DNA of 64,000 nucleotides. Origin: Gilvimarinus algae. GTDB taxonomy: Bacteria; Pseudomonadota; Gammaproteobacteria; Pseudomonadales; Cellvibrionaceae. The stretch covers positions 226,891 to 290,890 of the forward strand of contig NZ_JAULRT010000059.1 of NCBI RefSeq assembly GCF_030518215.1, in the 5' to 3' direction. The notes below the pieces were generated by a model, which made no database searches, was not told where the DNA came from, and was given only the letters and a program-made list of their open reading frames with translations. Position 1 is the stretch's first letter, and each line of letters opens with the position of its first letter. The position numbers and the translations under genes are program-made. Positions 54,335-61,800 of the stretch are shown piece after piece.

Positions 54335-54816
54335 GTTCGTCTGCTTTTGATGCAATATCTAAATTCTGCCTAGATAATGATAAAGACTTTCCTGTTCGCA
54401 ACCAGGCTTTTGCTATTTACGCACAGAAGCTAAAAGAAGCGATTGAGAATCATAAACAAAAAAATGGAAGAATAACGCCTGCCCAAGAGTCTACCATTCA
54501 CAACATGATGGAATCTGAAAGTGAAATTCGTGGGTATGTGGTAGCTGCTGAGAGAATAATTTCAGATATAAAAGAAACAGCGATAGAGCCATATAAAAGT
54601 AGCTTCAATTGGAAAGACTACTGGATTTCTGTGAGTTCATCGGTTCTTGGAGCGTTTTTCTATTCTGTGTTGCTAGTTATCATGTTTGTAGTTGCCGAAG
54701 AGCAAATAAAGTCCTGGGTAGCACCAATGGTCTATGAAAGGCAATCCATCCAAACACCGGCGGATCAGAACTCTAACAATTCAATGCAGCCGACCGCTAA
54801 CGCGTCGGCTGATTGA
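54331..54816 (+). CDS. Uncharacterised protein with one membrane helix, tail read through an attC-like element
   Basis: The protein has 161 residues from ATG 54331, which overlaps the preceding stop. The N-terminal 95 residues are soluble and helical (ISKFCLDNDKDFPVRNQAFA; AESTIHNMMESESEIRG-like helix). A membrane helix lies at about 108-127 (SVLGAFFYSVLLVIMFVVAE). The C-terminal NNSMQPTANASAD is encoded by an attC-like integron element, a typical sign of cassette genes that run into their recombination site. Its partner is the upstream gene; together they could form a two-gene cassette. Confidence 0.7.
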   Translation: MSSSAFDAISKFCLDNDKDFPVRNQAFAIYAQKLKEAIENHKQKNGRITPAQESTIHNMMESESEIRGYVVAAERIISDIKETAIEPYKSSFNWKDYWISVSSSVLGAFFYSVLLVIMFVVAEEQIKSWVAPMVYERQSIQTPADQNSNNSMQPTANASAD

Positions 54817-54827
54817 GGCGCTATAAC
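54772..54827 (+). repeat. attC-like (59-base-element) integron site, degenerate
   Basis: TCTAACAATTC at 54772-54782 is a normal R''-type half. AGCCGAC and GTCGGCT (54788-54794, 54804-54810) pair around a 9-base loop. TGATTGAGGCG follows, but the R' core reads GCTATAAC instead of GTTRRRY. It matches the length and layout of short attC sites. The degenerate right core means it is probably no longer a good substrate. Confidence 0.55.
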
Positions 54828-54842
54828 TTTACGGAGAGATGA

Positions 54843-55481
54843 GTGACTCGTAGCCCAGAAGATCAAAAAGTCGCGGATGAGATGTTCGACAAGTTCAGAG
54901 ATGATCTCCTTAAGCGCGAGCTTTCAAACAGTGAAGGCTATGACAAAGCGATTTTGGCTTTGTCTTCAGCTAGTTTGGGATTCTCACTCACAGTTATCAA
55001 ATTTATAGTCCCAATTGATACTGCTATTCATTTGTGGCTCTTAGTCCTCTGCTGGTCGCTTTTAGTTCTATGCGTTATCTTCTCGCTGTCGGCCTATCTT
55101 GTTAGCAATAAGGCGATTCTCATGCAACTCAATAATGCACGAGATTATTACAAAAAGGGTATTGATGACGCATTCACTAGAAAAAATATCTATGACTCTA
55201 TCAACATAATTTTGAACCAAGTTACAGGGTTGCTGTTGGCAATAGCAATTTCTATTATTGTGGTATTTATCAGTATTAACATTACTAACGGAGAAAACGA
55301 AATGACAAATGAAAAGTCATCTGGAGCATATATCGAAAAGAGTGCAAACATTCCAACTATGGAGAAAGTATCGAATCCGGCAGACAGCGCAATCAATAGT
55401 GCCAACGTGCCAACAATGGAGCAGGCGCCGAATACGGGAACCACCTCCCAAGGCGAGTCGTCATCCGAAGGTGAAAAATAG
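54843..55481 (+). CDS. Uncharacterised membrane protein with repeat-like acidic tail
   Basis: The protein has 212 residues, GTG start directly behind the attC-like site. N-terminal soluble helix (DQKVADEMFDKFRDDLLKRE), then membrane segments at about 38-60, 62-85 and 130-150 (LNQVTGLLLAIAISIIVVFI). The tail after residue 153 is hydrophilic and contains two related units, SANIPTME and SANVPTME. A second start (ATG 55302) with GGAG eight bases upstream could produce the 59-residue tail alone. No family is recognised. Confidence 0.65.
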   Translation: MTRSPEDQKVADEMFDKFRDDLLKRELSNSEGYDKAILALSSASLGFSLTVIKFIVPIDTAIHLWLLVLCWSLLVLCVIFSLSAYLVSNKAILMQLNNARDYYKKGIDDAFTRKNIYDSINIILNQVTGLLLAIAISIIVVFISINITNGENEMTNEKSSGAYIEKSANIPTMEKVSNPADSAINSANVPTMEQAPNTGTTSQGESSSEGEK

Positions 55482-55482
55482 T

Positions 55483-55556
55483 TATAATAAGGGAATGTTG
55501 TTCAGCGCAGTCGTGATCGGACTCGTTGGCGCTTGCCGCAAATTTCGGCGTTAACA
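55483..55556 (+). repeat. Possible second attC-like site
   Basis: TTATAATAAG right after the gene end resembles a left attC core and GGCGTTAACA, 14 bases before the next start, a right core. The interior folds poorly (AGTC/GACT only). The spacing between genes fits a cassette boundary, but the evidence is weak. Confidence 0.25.
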
Positions 55557-55569
55557 GTCAGGGAAAGAT

Positions 55570-56520
55570 ATGAGTATACCCAAGCTTACAGAAGAACAGA
55601 AAAGCAAGCTAAGACTCTTAGAACCAAGTCTCAAGATTGCCGCGGCACGTAGAGATTTGGAAGAATGCAAAAAGCTGACAGACTATATACAAAATATTCT
55701 CAGGCCTACGGGTCACGAAACGAGACTGATGCAGTCAAAAAACTGGATGTTTGAAACGGCAATGGAGGTTGGGGAAATTGACTACGCTATAAACGGATTT
55801 AGCGATGTTCGCCAGAAAGTGGCCAAGTCGACACGTCTATACCTTGAGGCTACGGCTCTTCTTGCTATTTGCCACCTTAGAAAGCGAGACCTTTATAGAG
55901 CAAAACCTTATATGGTTGAGGCTCTTAGGTGTGAAAAGAATATTAGGTCCGAGAATGGTCGGTCTGAATTTAAAGTAAGTCTAGCGAAGAGATTTGACGA
56001 GGAAGCCTTGCTTGCATCAATAGCAACAAATGAATCCGAGTTTATGGACTTAGACAAAATTCAAAGTGATGCCGCGAAGCTAATTCAGACAAAACATGAA
56101 GATGAAATATTAGAAATGCTTGGGGCAAATGTTCCTGAGTTCGCTTTGGATTTTGTTGAGCGGGTTCATGCAGAGTCAAAAAATTTGCTAACGTATGAGG
56201 AAACGCTGAGGTTGCCTTCGCCGGCTACTTTCCATCAAAAGAAAAAGCTCGGAAAAGGCGTGTTGTCAGCGTTTCAAACTGTAATATGGCAATCACTTTG
56301 TGACAAAGAAAGTGAAGTCTACAAAATGTGGTTCACTAATGGATTGCAAGCTGTATTGGACAAAAAATATTTAACAGGTGCAATTGTAAGCTCGCTAGCT
56401 GGCCTAAAAATAGGGATTTACGCAATCGCCGTTTATTTAACTTCATTGCTGATAAAAATAGGTATTGAAACATTCTGTAGTGTCTATCAGCCGCATAATC
56501 TAATGGCATTGAGGCGATGA
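55570..56520 (+). CDS. Uncharacterised protein, helical with C-terminal hydrophobic segment
   Basis: The protein has 316 residues, ATG start with GGGAAAG eight bases upstream. The first two-thirds are soluble and repeat-rich helices (AAARRDLEECKKLTDYIQNI; YLEATALLAICHLRKRDLYR), reminiscent of TPR-like folds. A hydrophobic region near 270-300 (AIVSSLAGLKIGIYAIAVYL, then LLIKIGIETFCSVY) forms one or two membrane segments. No named family is recognised. AT-rich codon use. It is followed directly by an attC-like half site. Confidence 0.7.
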   Translation: MSIPKLTEEQKSKLRLLEPSLKIAAARRDLEECKKLTDYIQNILRPTGHETRLMQSKNWMFETAMEVGEIDYAINGFSDVRQKVAKSTRLYLEATALLAICHLRKRDLYRAKPYMVEALRCEKNIRSENGRSEFKVSLAKRFDEEALLASIATNESEFMDLDKIQSDAAKLIQTKHEDEILEMLGANVPEFALDFVERVHAESKNLLTYEETLRLPSPATFHQKKKLGKGVLSAFQTVIWQSLCDKESEVYKMWFTNGLQAVLDKKYLTGAIVSSLAGLKIGIYAIAVYLTSLLIKIGIETFCSVYQPHNLMALRR

Positions 56521-56522
56521 CT

Positions 56523-56575
56523 TTTAACAATGCGCTGCTACGGAAAATTTACTCGCTGTCGCCCCTAAACTCCGA
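56523..56575 (+). repeat. Degenerate attC-like half site
   Basis: TTTTAACAATGCGCTGCTACGG resembles the left half of long attC sites. AAAATTTAC...TAAACTCCG, with CGGA (56541-56544) against TCCG (56571-56574), gives a partly paired arm. No right core GTTRRRY follows, and the next gene has lost its start, so a deletion or decay of the cassette joint is likely. Confidence 0.35.
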
Positions 56576-56820
56576 TTTCGGTAATATTAATCTTAGTATT
56601 GAGCGCATGCGAAGATGAGGCGATTACTCGCGCTTCAGGTGAGAGTCCTGAGGTGGTGATGATCGCTGTCAATGAGAGCGTTGACATCTTCCTGTCTTCA
56701 CAGAGCTCACCATTGGATATGAAAGGGCTGTCCCAGGAGATTGATAGGATCTTGGGCGATGGGAGCAGCTATAGTTTCGTAATCCAGTCCGAAATTGACG
56801 GCGCAGTTTACGCGGAATGA
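56569..56820 (+). pseudogene. Small lipoprotein gene lacking its start
   Basis: Reading from just after an in-frame TAA (56566-56568), the frame encodes TPISVILILVLSACEDEA, a typical lipobox (LSAC) with hydrophobic core but no Met or basic n-region. The only start-like codon further down is TTG 56599, which would delete the signal. The mature part (about 70 residues) contains VVMIAVNESVDIFLSS and LSQEIDRILGDGSSYSF. The loss coincides with the decayed attC-like sequence upstream. It is likely a 5'-truncated gene; an unusual start such as ATT cannot be excluded. Confidence 0.5.
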
Positions 56821-57000
56821 ATTGAAGGTATGCTCCTCGGCAAGGGCGTCAAAAGTCGTCATATTGCAGTTTCTCGTGGCGTGCCATAACAAATTACTTC
56901 AGTCAAGCGCTATCCGCATATTCTGATCTTGGCTTTATACCTAGGTGGGGAATGAAGATATTCAAAGCCGTTTGAAAGGCTGCTGGAGGTTTTTTATCTT

Positions 57001-57030
57001 AAGTGTCAGGACATTTTTCCGTTGACACTT
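57001..57030. repeat. Inverted repeat AAGTGTCA...TGACACTT
   Basis: Perfect 8-bp arms separated by 14 bases, in the 255-base gap after the truncated lipoprotein. The sequence is of the kind found at insertion-sequence ends, but no transposase or second end was found; it may be a transposition scar or a simple hairpin. Confidence 0.4.
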
Positions 57031-57075
57031 CGGATATCAAGCGCGCTTAGTGCTATGCATCATACGAGAGTAAAC

Positions 57076-57498
57076 ATGAACCCATGGACTGACACCCCCT
57101 CTGTAATAAACAAGAACAATCGTCCTGAAGTAAAAATGACAAGGTTGAGGTTGTTGCTAATAGCTCTCGTGCTTGGGCTATATGCCCTTGAGGGGATTCT
57201 GGTTAATCCATTAATTTTTTGGGTATCGATTCCAATTTATTTCGGTTATTCGGTAGTCGCTTCAGCCCTAAAAGACAGTTCAAAAGTAAAGTTGCGTCAA
57301 GGTTACGGTTATCTGGTGTTGACTGTTTGTTTTACCTATCTATACCACTTTGCCTGGTTTTTTGACTGGAATGACACAAAAACTGGATCATCAACCTCCG
57401 CGCTGATATTCCTATGGTTCCCTGTTTACGCTTTCTTTTTTGGGTTTGCCGGATACTTGTTCGGTCTTATTGGGGTGAAAGAGAATAAAGAACGTTAG
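57076..57498 (+). CDS. Uncharacterised small membrane protein, 140 residues
   Basis: The ATG at 57076 has GAGAG five bases upstream; earlier starts at 57055 and 57022 are possible. After a polar start (NPWTDTPSVINKNNRPEVK), four hydrophobic segments follow: LRLLLIALVLGLYALEGILV, LIFWVSIPIYFGYSVVAS, YLVLTVCFTYLYHFAWFF and ALIFLWFPVYAFFFGFAGYL. No family is recognised. Codon use is AT-rich like the neighbouring island genes. Confidence 0.6.
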   Translation: MNPWTDTPSVINKNNRPEVKMTRLRLLLIALVLGLYALEGILVNPLIFWVSIPIYFGYSVVASALKDSSKVKLRQGYGYLVLTVCFTYLYHFAWFFDWNDTKTGSSTSALIFLWFPVYAFFFGFAGYLFGLIGVKENKER

Positions 57499-57590
57499 TT
57501 GTACAAAAGTACACTCAGGTGAGCCAGTCTTGTTGTCCCAGAGTGGCGAGCGCCTAGGCAAAATGAATAATATTGTAAACGCAAAGTCCA

Positions 57591-58004
57591 ATGAAAGAGT
57601 ATTTTAAAATAGTCGCATCAATAGTCATCTCGCTTTTGGCTTTGAGCACCTGCTTTTCTATATTGATAGGTGCCTCAGAGTGGTACGGTGGCCGGGATTA
57701 TGAGGCCATGATTTTTCCGTATATTGTGGCGATCGTGGGTCTTATTTTCTTTGGTGTTTTAGGGTCAGCTTTTTGGTTTTCTTTTTTGGTGCTTATCAGT
57801 GGTATTAAAAGTTACTCTTTTCGGGGGCACGTCGTTAGTGCGTGTTTATCAACAATAGTAACGGTTTTTCTCGTATCTTTTCTGGCCTCAGGTGCGGATT
57901 TCTCCCAGTTTCTGGTTGGTCTATACTTCTATATTGTTGTGATTCCGGTTGTTGCTTCCAGCCTTTTGGTCTTATGGTTTTTATATTTTAGAGGGCGCAG
58001 GTAG
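57591..58004 (+). CDS. Uncharacterised small membrane protein, 137 residues
   Basis: Four membrane helices: YFKIVASIVISLLALSTCFS, IFPYIVAIVGLIFFGVLGSA, VVSACLSTIVTVFLVSFLAS and LYFYIVVIPVVASSLLVLWF. There is an acidic loop (SEWYGGRDYEAM) after the first. It resembles its upstream neighbour only in being small and polytopic. No family recognised. There is no strong ribosome site. Confidence 0.55.
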   Translation: MKEYFKIVASIVISLLALSTCFSILIGASEWYGGRDYEAMIFPYIVAIVGLIFFGVLGSAFWFSFLVLISGIKSYSFRGHVVSACLSTIVTVFLVSFLASGADFSQFLVGLYFYIVVIPVVASSLLVLWFLYFRGRR

Positions 58005-58351
58005 TAACGAGATTTTACCTATTGCCTCCGGTGTGCAAGTGATAAGCTCTTTTAAAAAGTCAGTCTTAACAGGAGATGGGTCGGGATCTTGGCTTGGCGC
58101 GAGGAAAGATGTTCCGAAAGGTTTTTCTGGAGTGAGTGATTAGACCTGGAGTTTGCAAAGTGCTGCGCTTTGCCTGGTCGAGGAACAGTAGGAGGTGCTT
58201 GCCACCCGAGGGTCAGGCTACAGTAAATGCAGGATTCTATACCGTTGTGTTGGCGGCAGAGTAGGCCCTTTCGAGCTCTGATTTGTCGCTACAGGTTCTA
58301 TAGTCTATTTCGCGTTCATATGACGTGGATGATATTAAAATAAGGTGTTTT
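58005..58351. other. Gap of about 350 bases without a convincing gene
   Basis: One frame (57949-58143) overlapping the previous gene reads SNEILPIASGVQVISSFKKS and could be a coding relic. The GC content rises toward 58140, marking the change from the AT-rich genes to the spike module. No promoter or repeat is convincing. Confidence 0.4.
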
Positions 58352-58759
58352 ATGAGTGAAAATGAAGTATCCCTGATACCCGGCGGCGAGTTGCGCATTC
58401 TTTTTGATAAAGAAAGTGACGATATTACGATTGTCTCTCCCGGCGGTCATAAAATTGTACTCAACGATCGGACCAGAGAGTTGGTTATTAACGATGTCAA
58501 CGCTAACTCCATTCGCATGGCACCGGAGGGCGTGACGATAACCAGTGCCGGTAATGTCTCCTTGCAGGCCGATCAAAAATTATCCATAAAGGGTGGCCTT
58601 GGGGTCGACATCCAGTCCAACGAAGGTGACGTGAGCGTTGATGCCTTAAACATCAAAGAACAGGCTCAAATGAGCTATTCGGCGCAGGGTTCCATGACTG
58701 CAGAGGTAAGAGCTGGCGCTGAACTGATCCTAAATGGCGCTATGGTTATGATCAATTGA
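58352..58759 (+). CDS. Small gp5/VgrG C-terminal-like spike protein
   Basis: The protein has 135 residues from ATG 58352 (AAGG eight to ten bases upstream); a GTG 27 bases earlier is possible. It starts with GGELRILFDKESDDITIVS and SPGGHKIVLNDRTRELVIND, the pattern of the join between OB-fold and beta-helix in phage gp5/VgrG. It continues with short beta-helix turns (VTITSAGNVSLQADQKLSIK; ELILNGAMVMIN at the C-terminus), as in the spike C-terminus of phage-tail-like injection systems. Unlike VgrG or Afp8 it has no N-terminal gp27 or OB domain. The next gene encodes a PAAR protein, so it may be the shaft of a puncturing tip. No sheath, tube or baseplate gene is nearby. Confidence 0.7.
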   Translation: MSENEVSLIPGGELRILFDKESDDITIVSPGGHKIVLNDRTRELVINDVNANSIRMAPEGVTITSAGNVSLQADQKLSIKGGLGVDIQSNEGDVSVDALNIKEQAQMSYSAQGSMTAEVRAGAELILNGAMVMIN

Positions 58760-58808
58760 TTCGATGCAGAATAACAGTTAGCTGTGACATATTGACAGGA
58801 GATACCTT

Positions 58809-59108
58809 ATGCCACCGGCTGCGAGGTTAACCGATTTTCACGAATGCCCTAAGGAAACGCCGGGTGTGCCACCTGTGCCCCACGTGGGCGGACCGATTAC
58901 AGGACCGGGCGAGCCAACCGTTCTTATTGGAAAGCTGCCCGCAGCGCGGGTAGGGGATATGTTGGTGTGCGTGGGTCCGCCAGATGAAATCGTCAAGGGC
59001 TCGGCTACAGTTCTGATTGGCGGCAAGCCAGCCGCACGGCTGGGAGATGCCACTGCGCACGGTGGCTCTATCCTGATTGGCGACTTTAGCGTAATGATTG
59101 GAGGCTAG
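58809..59108 (+). CDS. PAAR-domain spike-tip protein
   Basis: The protein has 99 residues and consists of one PAAR domain and nothing else: PPAARLTDFHECP at the N-terminus, then KLPAARVGDMLVCVGP and GKPAARLGDATAHGGS, giving the triple repeat of the cone. His11, Cys13, Cys54 and His84 can form the metal site at the tip. PAAR proteins sharpen the VgrG spike of type VI secretion or contractile injection systems. It follows the spike gene by 49 bases, with AGGAG upstream. No effector domain is fused. Confidence 0.9.
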   Translation: MPPAARLTDFHECPKETPGVPPVPHVGGPITGPGEPTVLIGKLPAARVGDMLVCVGPPDEIVKGSATVLIGGKPAARLGDATAHGGSILIGDFSVMIGG

Positions 59109-59263
59109 AGGCTCAGATATACAACGCTTTCAGATGGGTCGCTCAAAAGTCACTTATCGGCCAGTTCAGTTTGCTTTTGCGTATATACAGCGCGGCCTTT
59201 TATGAAGAAGATATTTCCAGGGTCCACCAGGGGAAGTCGATATTCAGGAGGTGGCTAGCCTGA
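59090..59263 (+). other. Possible coding relic overlapping the PAAR end
   Basis: A frame without a standard start runs 57 codons to TGA at 59261-59263 and reads protein-like (NAFRWVAQKSLIGQFSLLLR then YEEDISRVHQGKSIFRRWLA). Another frame in the same gap (ending VASLISRQAKRP) also looks coding. The 290-base gap may thus hold the decayed 3' part of a larger gene. No family recognised. Confidence 0.25.
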
Positions 59264-59398
59264 TCAGTCGGCAGGCTAAAAGACCCAGGGGGATTAAGTG
59301 GTATTCGCTGCTCTGGTAAGACCGCCTGCAGCAGCGCCAAGTTTGAGTGTCCCGTATGTTTTGTTGTCTTATCAATTTACATTTTAAAGGAACTAACA

Positions 59399-60034
59399 AT
59401 GAATGCTCCAGCGTATAAGCTTACGGTGAATAATCAATCAACCTCGGAAGGTTACGTCCTGATTTTCTTGGAAAAGCCTGATGCTAGCCAGCCAGATATG
59501 CAGACTTTCGCGTGGCAATCAAAATTTCTGTATTCAGATGTTGAGGCAGACTTTAGCTGGGAGTTGGATTGGGGGTTTATCTGGCAGCAAACGAATGCGG
59601 TTAACGCGTCTCAGCAAATAGTCCCCGCTGATCTGCAAACCAAAAATCAGATTACGCTGAGCTATGATGCCAGCCATCAGGCATTTCACTTCTCAAAGCC
59701 AACACAGGGCGCAAGTGCGGGCCAGCTGCGAATTGTTGAAGACTCCTCGGTACCGATAGGTATGGTTGATGTCGGCGTCGCTTTGTCCGGGCATCCGGCG
59801 TTTATGGTGAAGTCTCAGCCAAATATGACGGTCGCTATTACCCCGAAGCCAAGTTACTGGCTGGCGTTTGGCAATTCAGAAAGCAAGGGCCCCATCAATG
59901 TCGGTGAATATACGAATGCGGTGAAATTGCAGTTCCCGCCGAACATATACGCGCTTACGGCAACCATTCACCCGGATAAGAGCATTACTATTGAAAACAC
60001 ACCGCTGTTAGTTGCGAAACAACCCGATCTCTAA
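59399..60034 (+). CDS. RhiA-like protein of unknown function
   Basis: Soluble protein of 211 residues, ATG start with AAAGGAAC upstream, no signal peptide. The N-terminal region YKLTVNNQSTSEGYVLIFLE and the block WELDWGFIWQQTNAVN are reminiscent of RhiA-like proteins of rhizobia, in which short beta-rich repeats alternate with Trp-rich motifs; I make this comparison from memory. The C-terminal half is beta-rich (VALSGHPAFMVKSQPNMTVA; ALTATIHPDKSITIENTPLL). It lies after the spike and PAAR genes and may be their cargo or a structural partner. A strong hairpin follows after 80 bases. Confidence 0.6.
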   Translation: MNAPAYKLTVNNQSTSEGYVLIFLEKPDASQPDMQTFAWQSKFLYSDVEADFSWELDWGFIWQQTNAVNASQQIVPADLQTKNQITLSYDASHQAFHFSKPTQGASAGQLRIVEDSSVPIGMVDVGVALSGHPAFMVKSQPNMTVAITPKPSYWLAFGNSESKGPINVGEYTNAVKLQFPPNIYALTATIHPDKSITIENTPLLVAKQPDL

Positions 60035-60114
60035 AGAGCTCGGTGGCGCAAATCCTGCGGACAGATTACTCAAAATAGTTAATGCCCTGGCCGCATGGGT
60101 GCGCAAAAGCGGCG

Positions 60115-60150
60115 GAGTTAGTTTTTTTGCCTCAGCAAAAAAACTAACTC
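60115..60150. terminator. Perfect 16-bp bidirectional terminator hairpin
   Basis: GAGTTAGTTTTTTTGC and GCAAAAAAACTAACTC flank the loop CTCA. The stem is perfect and rich in A-T, with T-runs in both directions, as in bidirectional terminators. It separates the accessory island from purK on the minus strand. Confidence 0.85.
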
Positions 60151-60217
60151 TACCGTCCGGCAATTCGAGGGAAACCCCAGTAGGTCTAGCCTAAAGTGGC
60201 TAACATCTAAACCACCC

Positions 60218-61300
60218 TCACGACGCTTCACAAAAATGCGCTTTCGCCACACCCTCTGTGAGCAACTCCTCCAGCCAAATGCTTCCCGCGCTGTATTCCG
60301 GCGGTAACTGCAGTTTCTTCAGCGAATTTTTGATCTGCTGTTGGTCTTTGATGGAAATATTAATGTGCCCCATCTTGCGGCCGGGCTTGAGGGCTTTTTG
60401 GTACCAGTAGAGCGAGGCGCCGGGGGTTTCCAGCCACTGGGTCTGGTATTCCAGGCCGAGCAGGTTGACCATCAGCAGGTCGCCGCGTTCTTCAATGGCC
60501 GGCAGGGGCAGTTTCAGCAGGGCGCGCAGGTGCGCTTCAAACTGGCTGGGGGCGGCGCCATCGAGTGTCCAGTGCCCGGAGTTGTGCACCCGGGGCGAGA
60601 GCTCGTTAATCAGTACCTGGTCGTCAACCACAAAGCATTCCATGGCCATCACGCCAACATAGTTCAGCTCGTGCATGACGCGGCTGAGCATGTGTTCGCA
60701 GCGCTCTTGCAGCCACAGGGGGCGGTTGTTCCGCGACACGGAAAACTGCAGCACGCCCTTGTGGTGGTAGTTTTCGCTCAAGCGGTAAAACTGAATGTCG
60801 CCCGAGTGGGTGCGCGCGCCAATAATTGACACCTCTTGCTCAAAGGGCACCATGGCTTCGGCGATGGCTTTGCCGCGCCACGGCTCCAGTGACCTTACCT
60901 CATCGCTCGGCGCTTGGCCTTTGCCGTCATAGCCGCCCTGGCGGTATTTTAAAATGTACTTTTCGCCCAACTGATCTTTGAGCGCTTCAAGGCTGCTGGC
61001 CTCGGAGACCTCGCACCAGTTAGGTACGGGCAGCTCCAGCGAGCTCAGCAGCTCTTTTTGCGAGAGCCGGTCTTTGATCAGGGCGTGAGCGCGATGGTTG
61101 ATCACATCACTTTGGCTCGCTGCGTAGGCGGGCGATTCAATGGCGCTTTCGCTTTCAATGGTGGTGAGCACACTGCCGATGTTATCGGTGGCCTCGGCCG
61201 GGTTTTGCAGTAATACCTCCACGCCAATTTTTCTGCCTGCCGTGTGCATCAGCTGCCCGAGCTGACCCTGACCGATCACCTTCACCTTTAGGTTTTGCAT
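60218..61300 (-). CDS. purK: N5-carboxyaminoimidazole ribonucleotide synthetase
   Basis: ATP-grasp enzyme of 360 residues that joins 5-aminoimidazole ribonucleotide with bicarbonate to form N5-CAIR in purine biosynthesis. The N-terminal domain begins [19 protein letters not shown]. The ATP-grasp contains [16 protein letters not shown] and [20 protein letters not shown]. The metal/ATP region is [20 protein letters not shown]. Length fits E. coli PurK (355). Its start overlaps the purE end by 13 bases. Its substrate, bicarbonate, is also the cargo of the transporter encoded upstream. Confidence 0.95.
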   Translation of the reverse strand: MQNLKVKVIGQGQLGQLMHTAGRKIGVEVLLQNPAEATDNIGSVLTTIESESAIESPAYAASQSDVINHRAHALIKDRLSQKELLSSLELPVPNWCEVSEASSLEALKDQLGEKYILKYRQGGYDGKGQAPSDEVRSLEPWRGKAIAEAMVPFEQEVSIIGARTHSGDIQFYRLSENYHHKGVLQFSVSRNNRPLWLQERCEHMLSRVMHELNYVGVMAMECFVVDDQVLINELSPRVHNSGHWTLDGAAPSQFEAHLRALLKLPLPAIEERGDLLMVNLLGLEYQTQWLETPGASLYWYQKALKPGRKMGHINISIKDQQQIKNSLKKLQLPPEYSAGSIWLEELLTEGVAKAHFCEAS

Positions 61301-61791
61301 AAGTCGATCTCCAGCGGTTCTTGTTGCACTTTCAGGGTTTGCTGGGCGCGCCAGGCCTGAACGCGCTCGCTCAGTTCGGGATCGTGGAGTGCCAGTATTT
61401 GGCTCGCCAGCAGGCCGGCGTTGGCGGCGCCGGCATCGCCGATGGCCAGGGTGCCCACGCTGATGCCCTTGGGCATCTGGGCGATGGACAACAAGCTGTC
61501 CAGACCGGCCAGGGATTTGCTTTTAACGGGCACGCCGAGCACCGGCAGCGGGGTCATGGATGCGAGCATGCCGGGCAGGTGGGCGGCGCCGCCGGCCCCG
61601 GCAATAATGATCTGAAAGCCGTCTTGCTGTGCGTTTTTGGCAAACTGGTAGAGGTCATCGGGCGTGCGGTGGGCTGAGACCACTTGCGCGTGCCAGCTCA
61701 CCTTGAGCTCATCCAGCATTTGTGCGGCATTGACCATGGTGGGCCAGTCTGAGCGCGAGCCCATCACAATAGCGACTTTGGGTGTAGACAT
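61288..61791 (-). CDS. purE: N5-CAIR mutase
   Basis: Protein of 167 residues that moves the carboxyl group of N5-CAIR from nitrogen to carbon. Class I Pur[21 protein letters not shown] at the N-terminus, [13 protein letters not shown] and [20 protein letters not shown] with the catalytic His. It overlaps purK by 13 bases and starts nine bases after the end of the sbtA-like gene. Confidence 0.96.
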   Translation of the reverse strand: MSTPKVAIVMGSRSDWPTMVNAAQMLDELKVSWHAQVVSAHRTPDDLYQFAKNAQQDGFQIIIAGAGGAAHLPGMLASMTPLPVLGVPVKSKSLAGLDSLLSIAQMPKGISVGTLAIGDAGAANAGLLASQILALHDPELSERVQAWRAQQTLKVQQEPLEIDLCKT

Positions 61792-61800
61792 GGTAACTCC

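Noticed and set aside
56599..56820. A complete 73-residue gene starting with TTG
   Set aside because: This start would cut off the lipoprotein signal visible just upstream in the same frame; a truncated lipoprotein gene explains the sequence better.
57949..58143. A 64-codon frame overlapping the end of the second small membrane protein gene
   Set aside because: No start signal of its own, it overlaps another gene, and it shows no recognisable family. It may be a relic, but support is too weak for a gene call.
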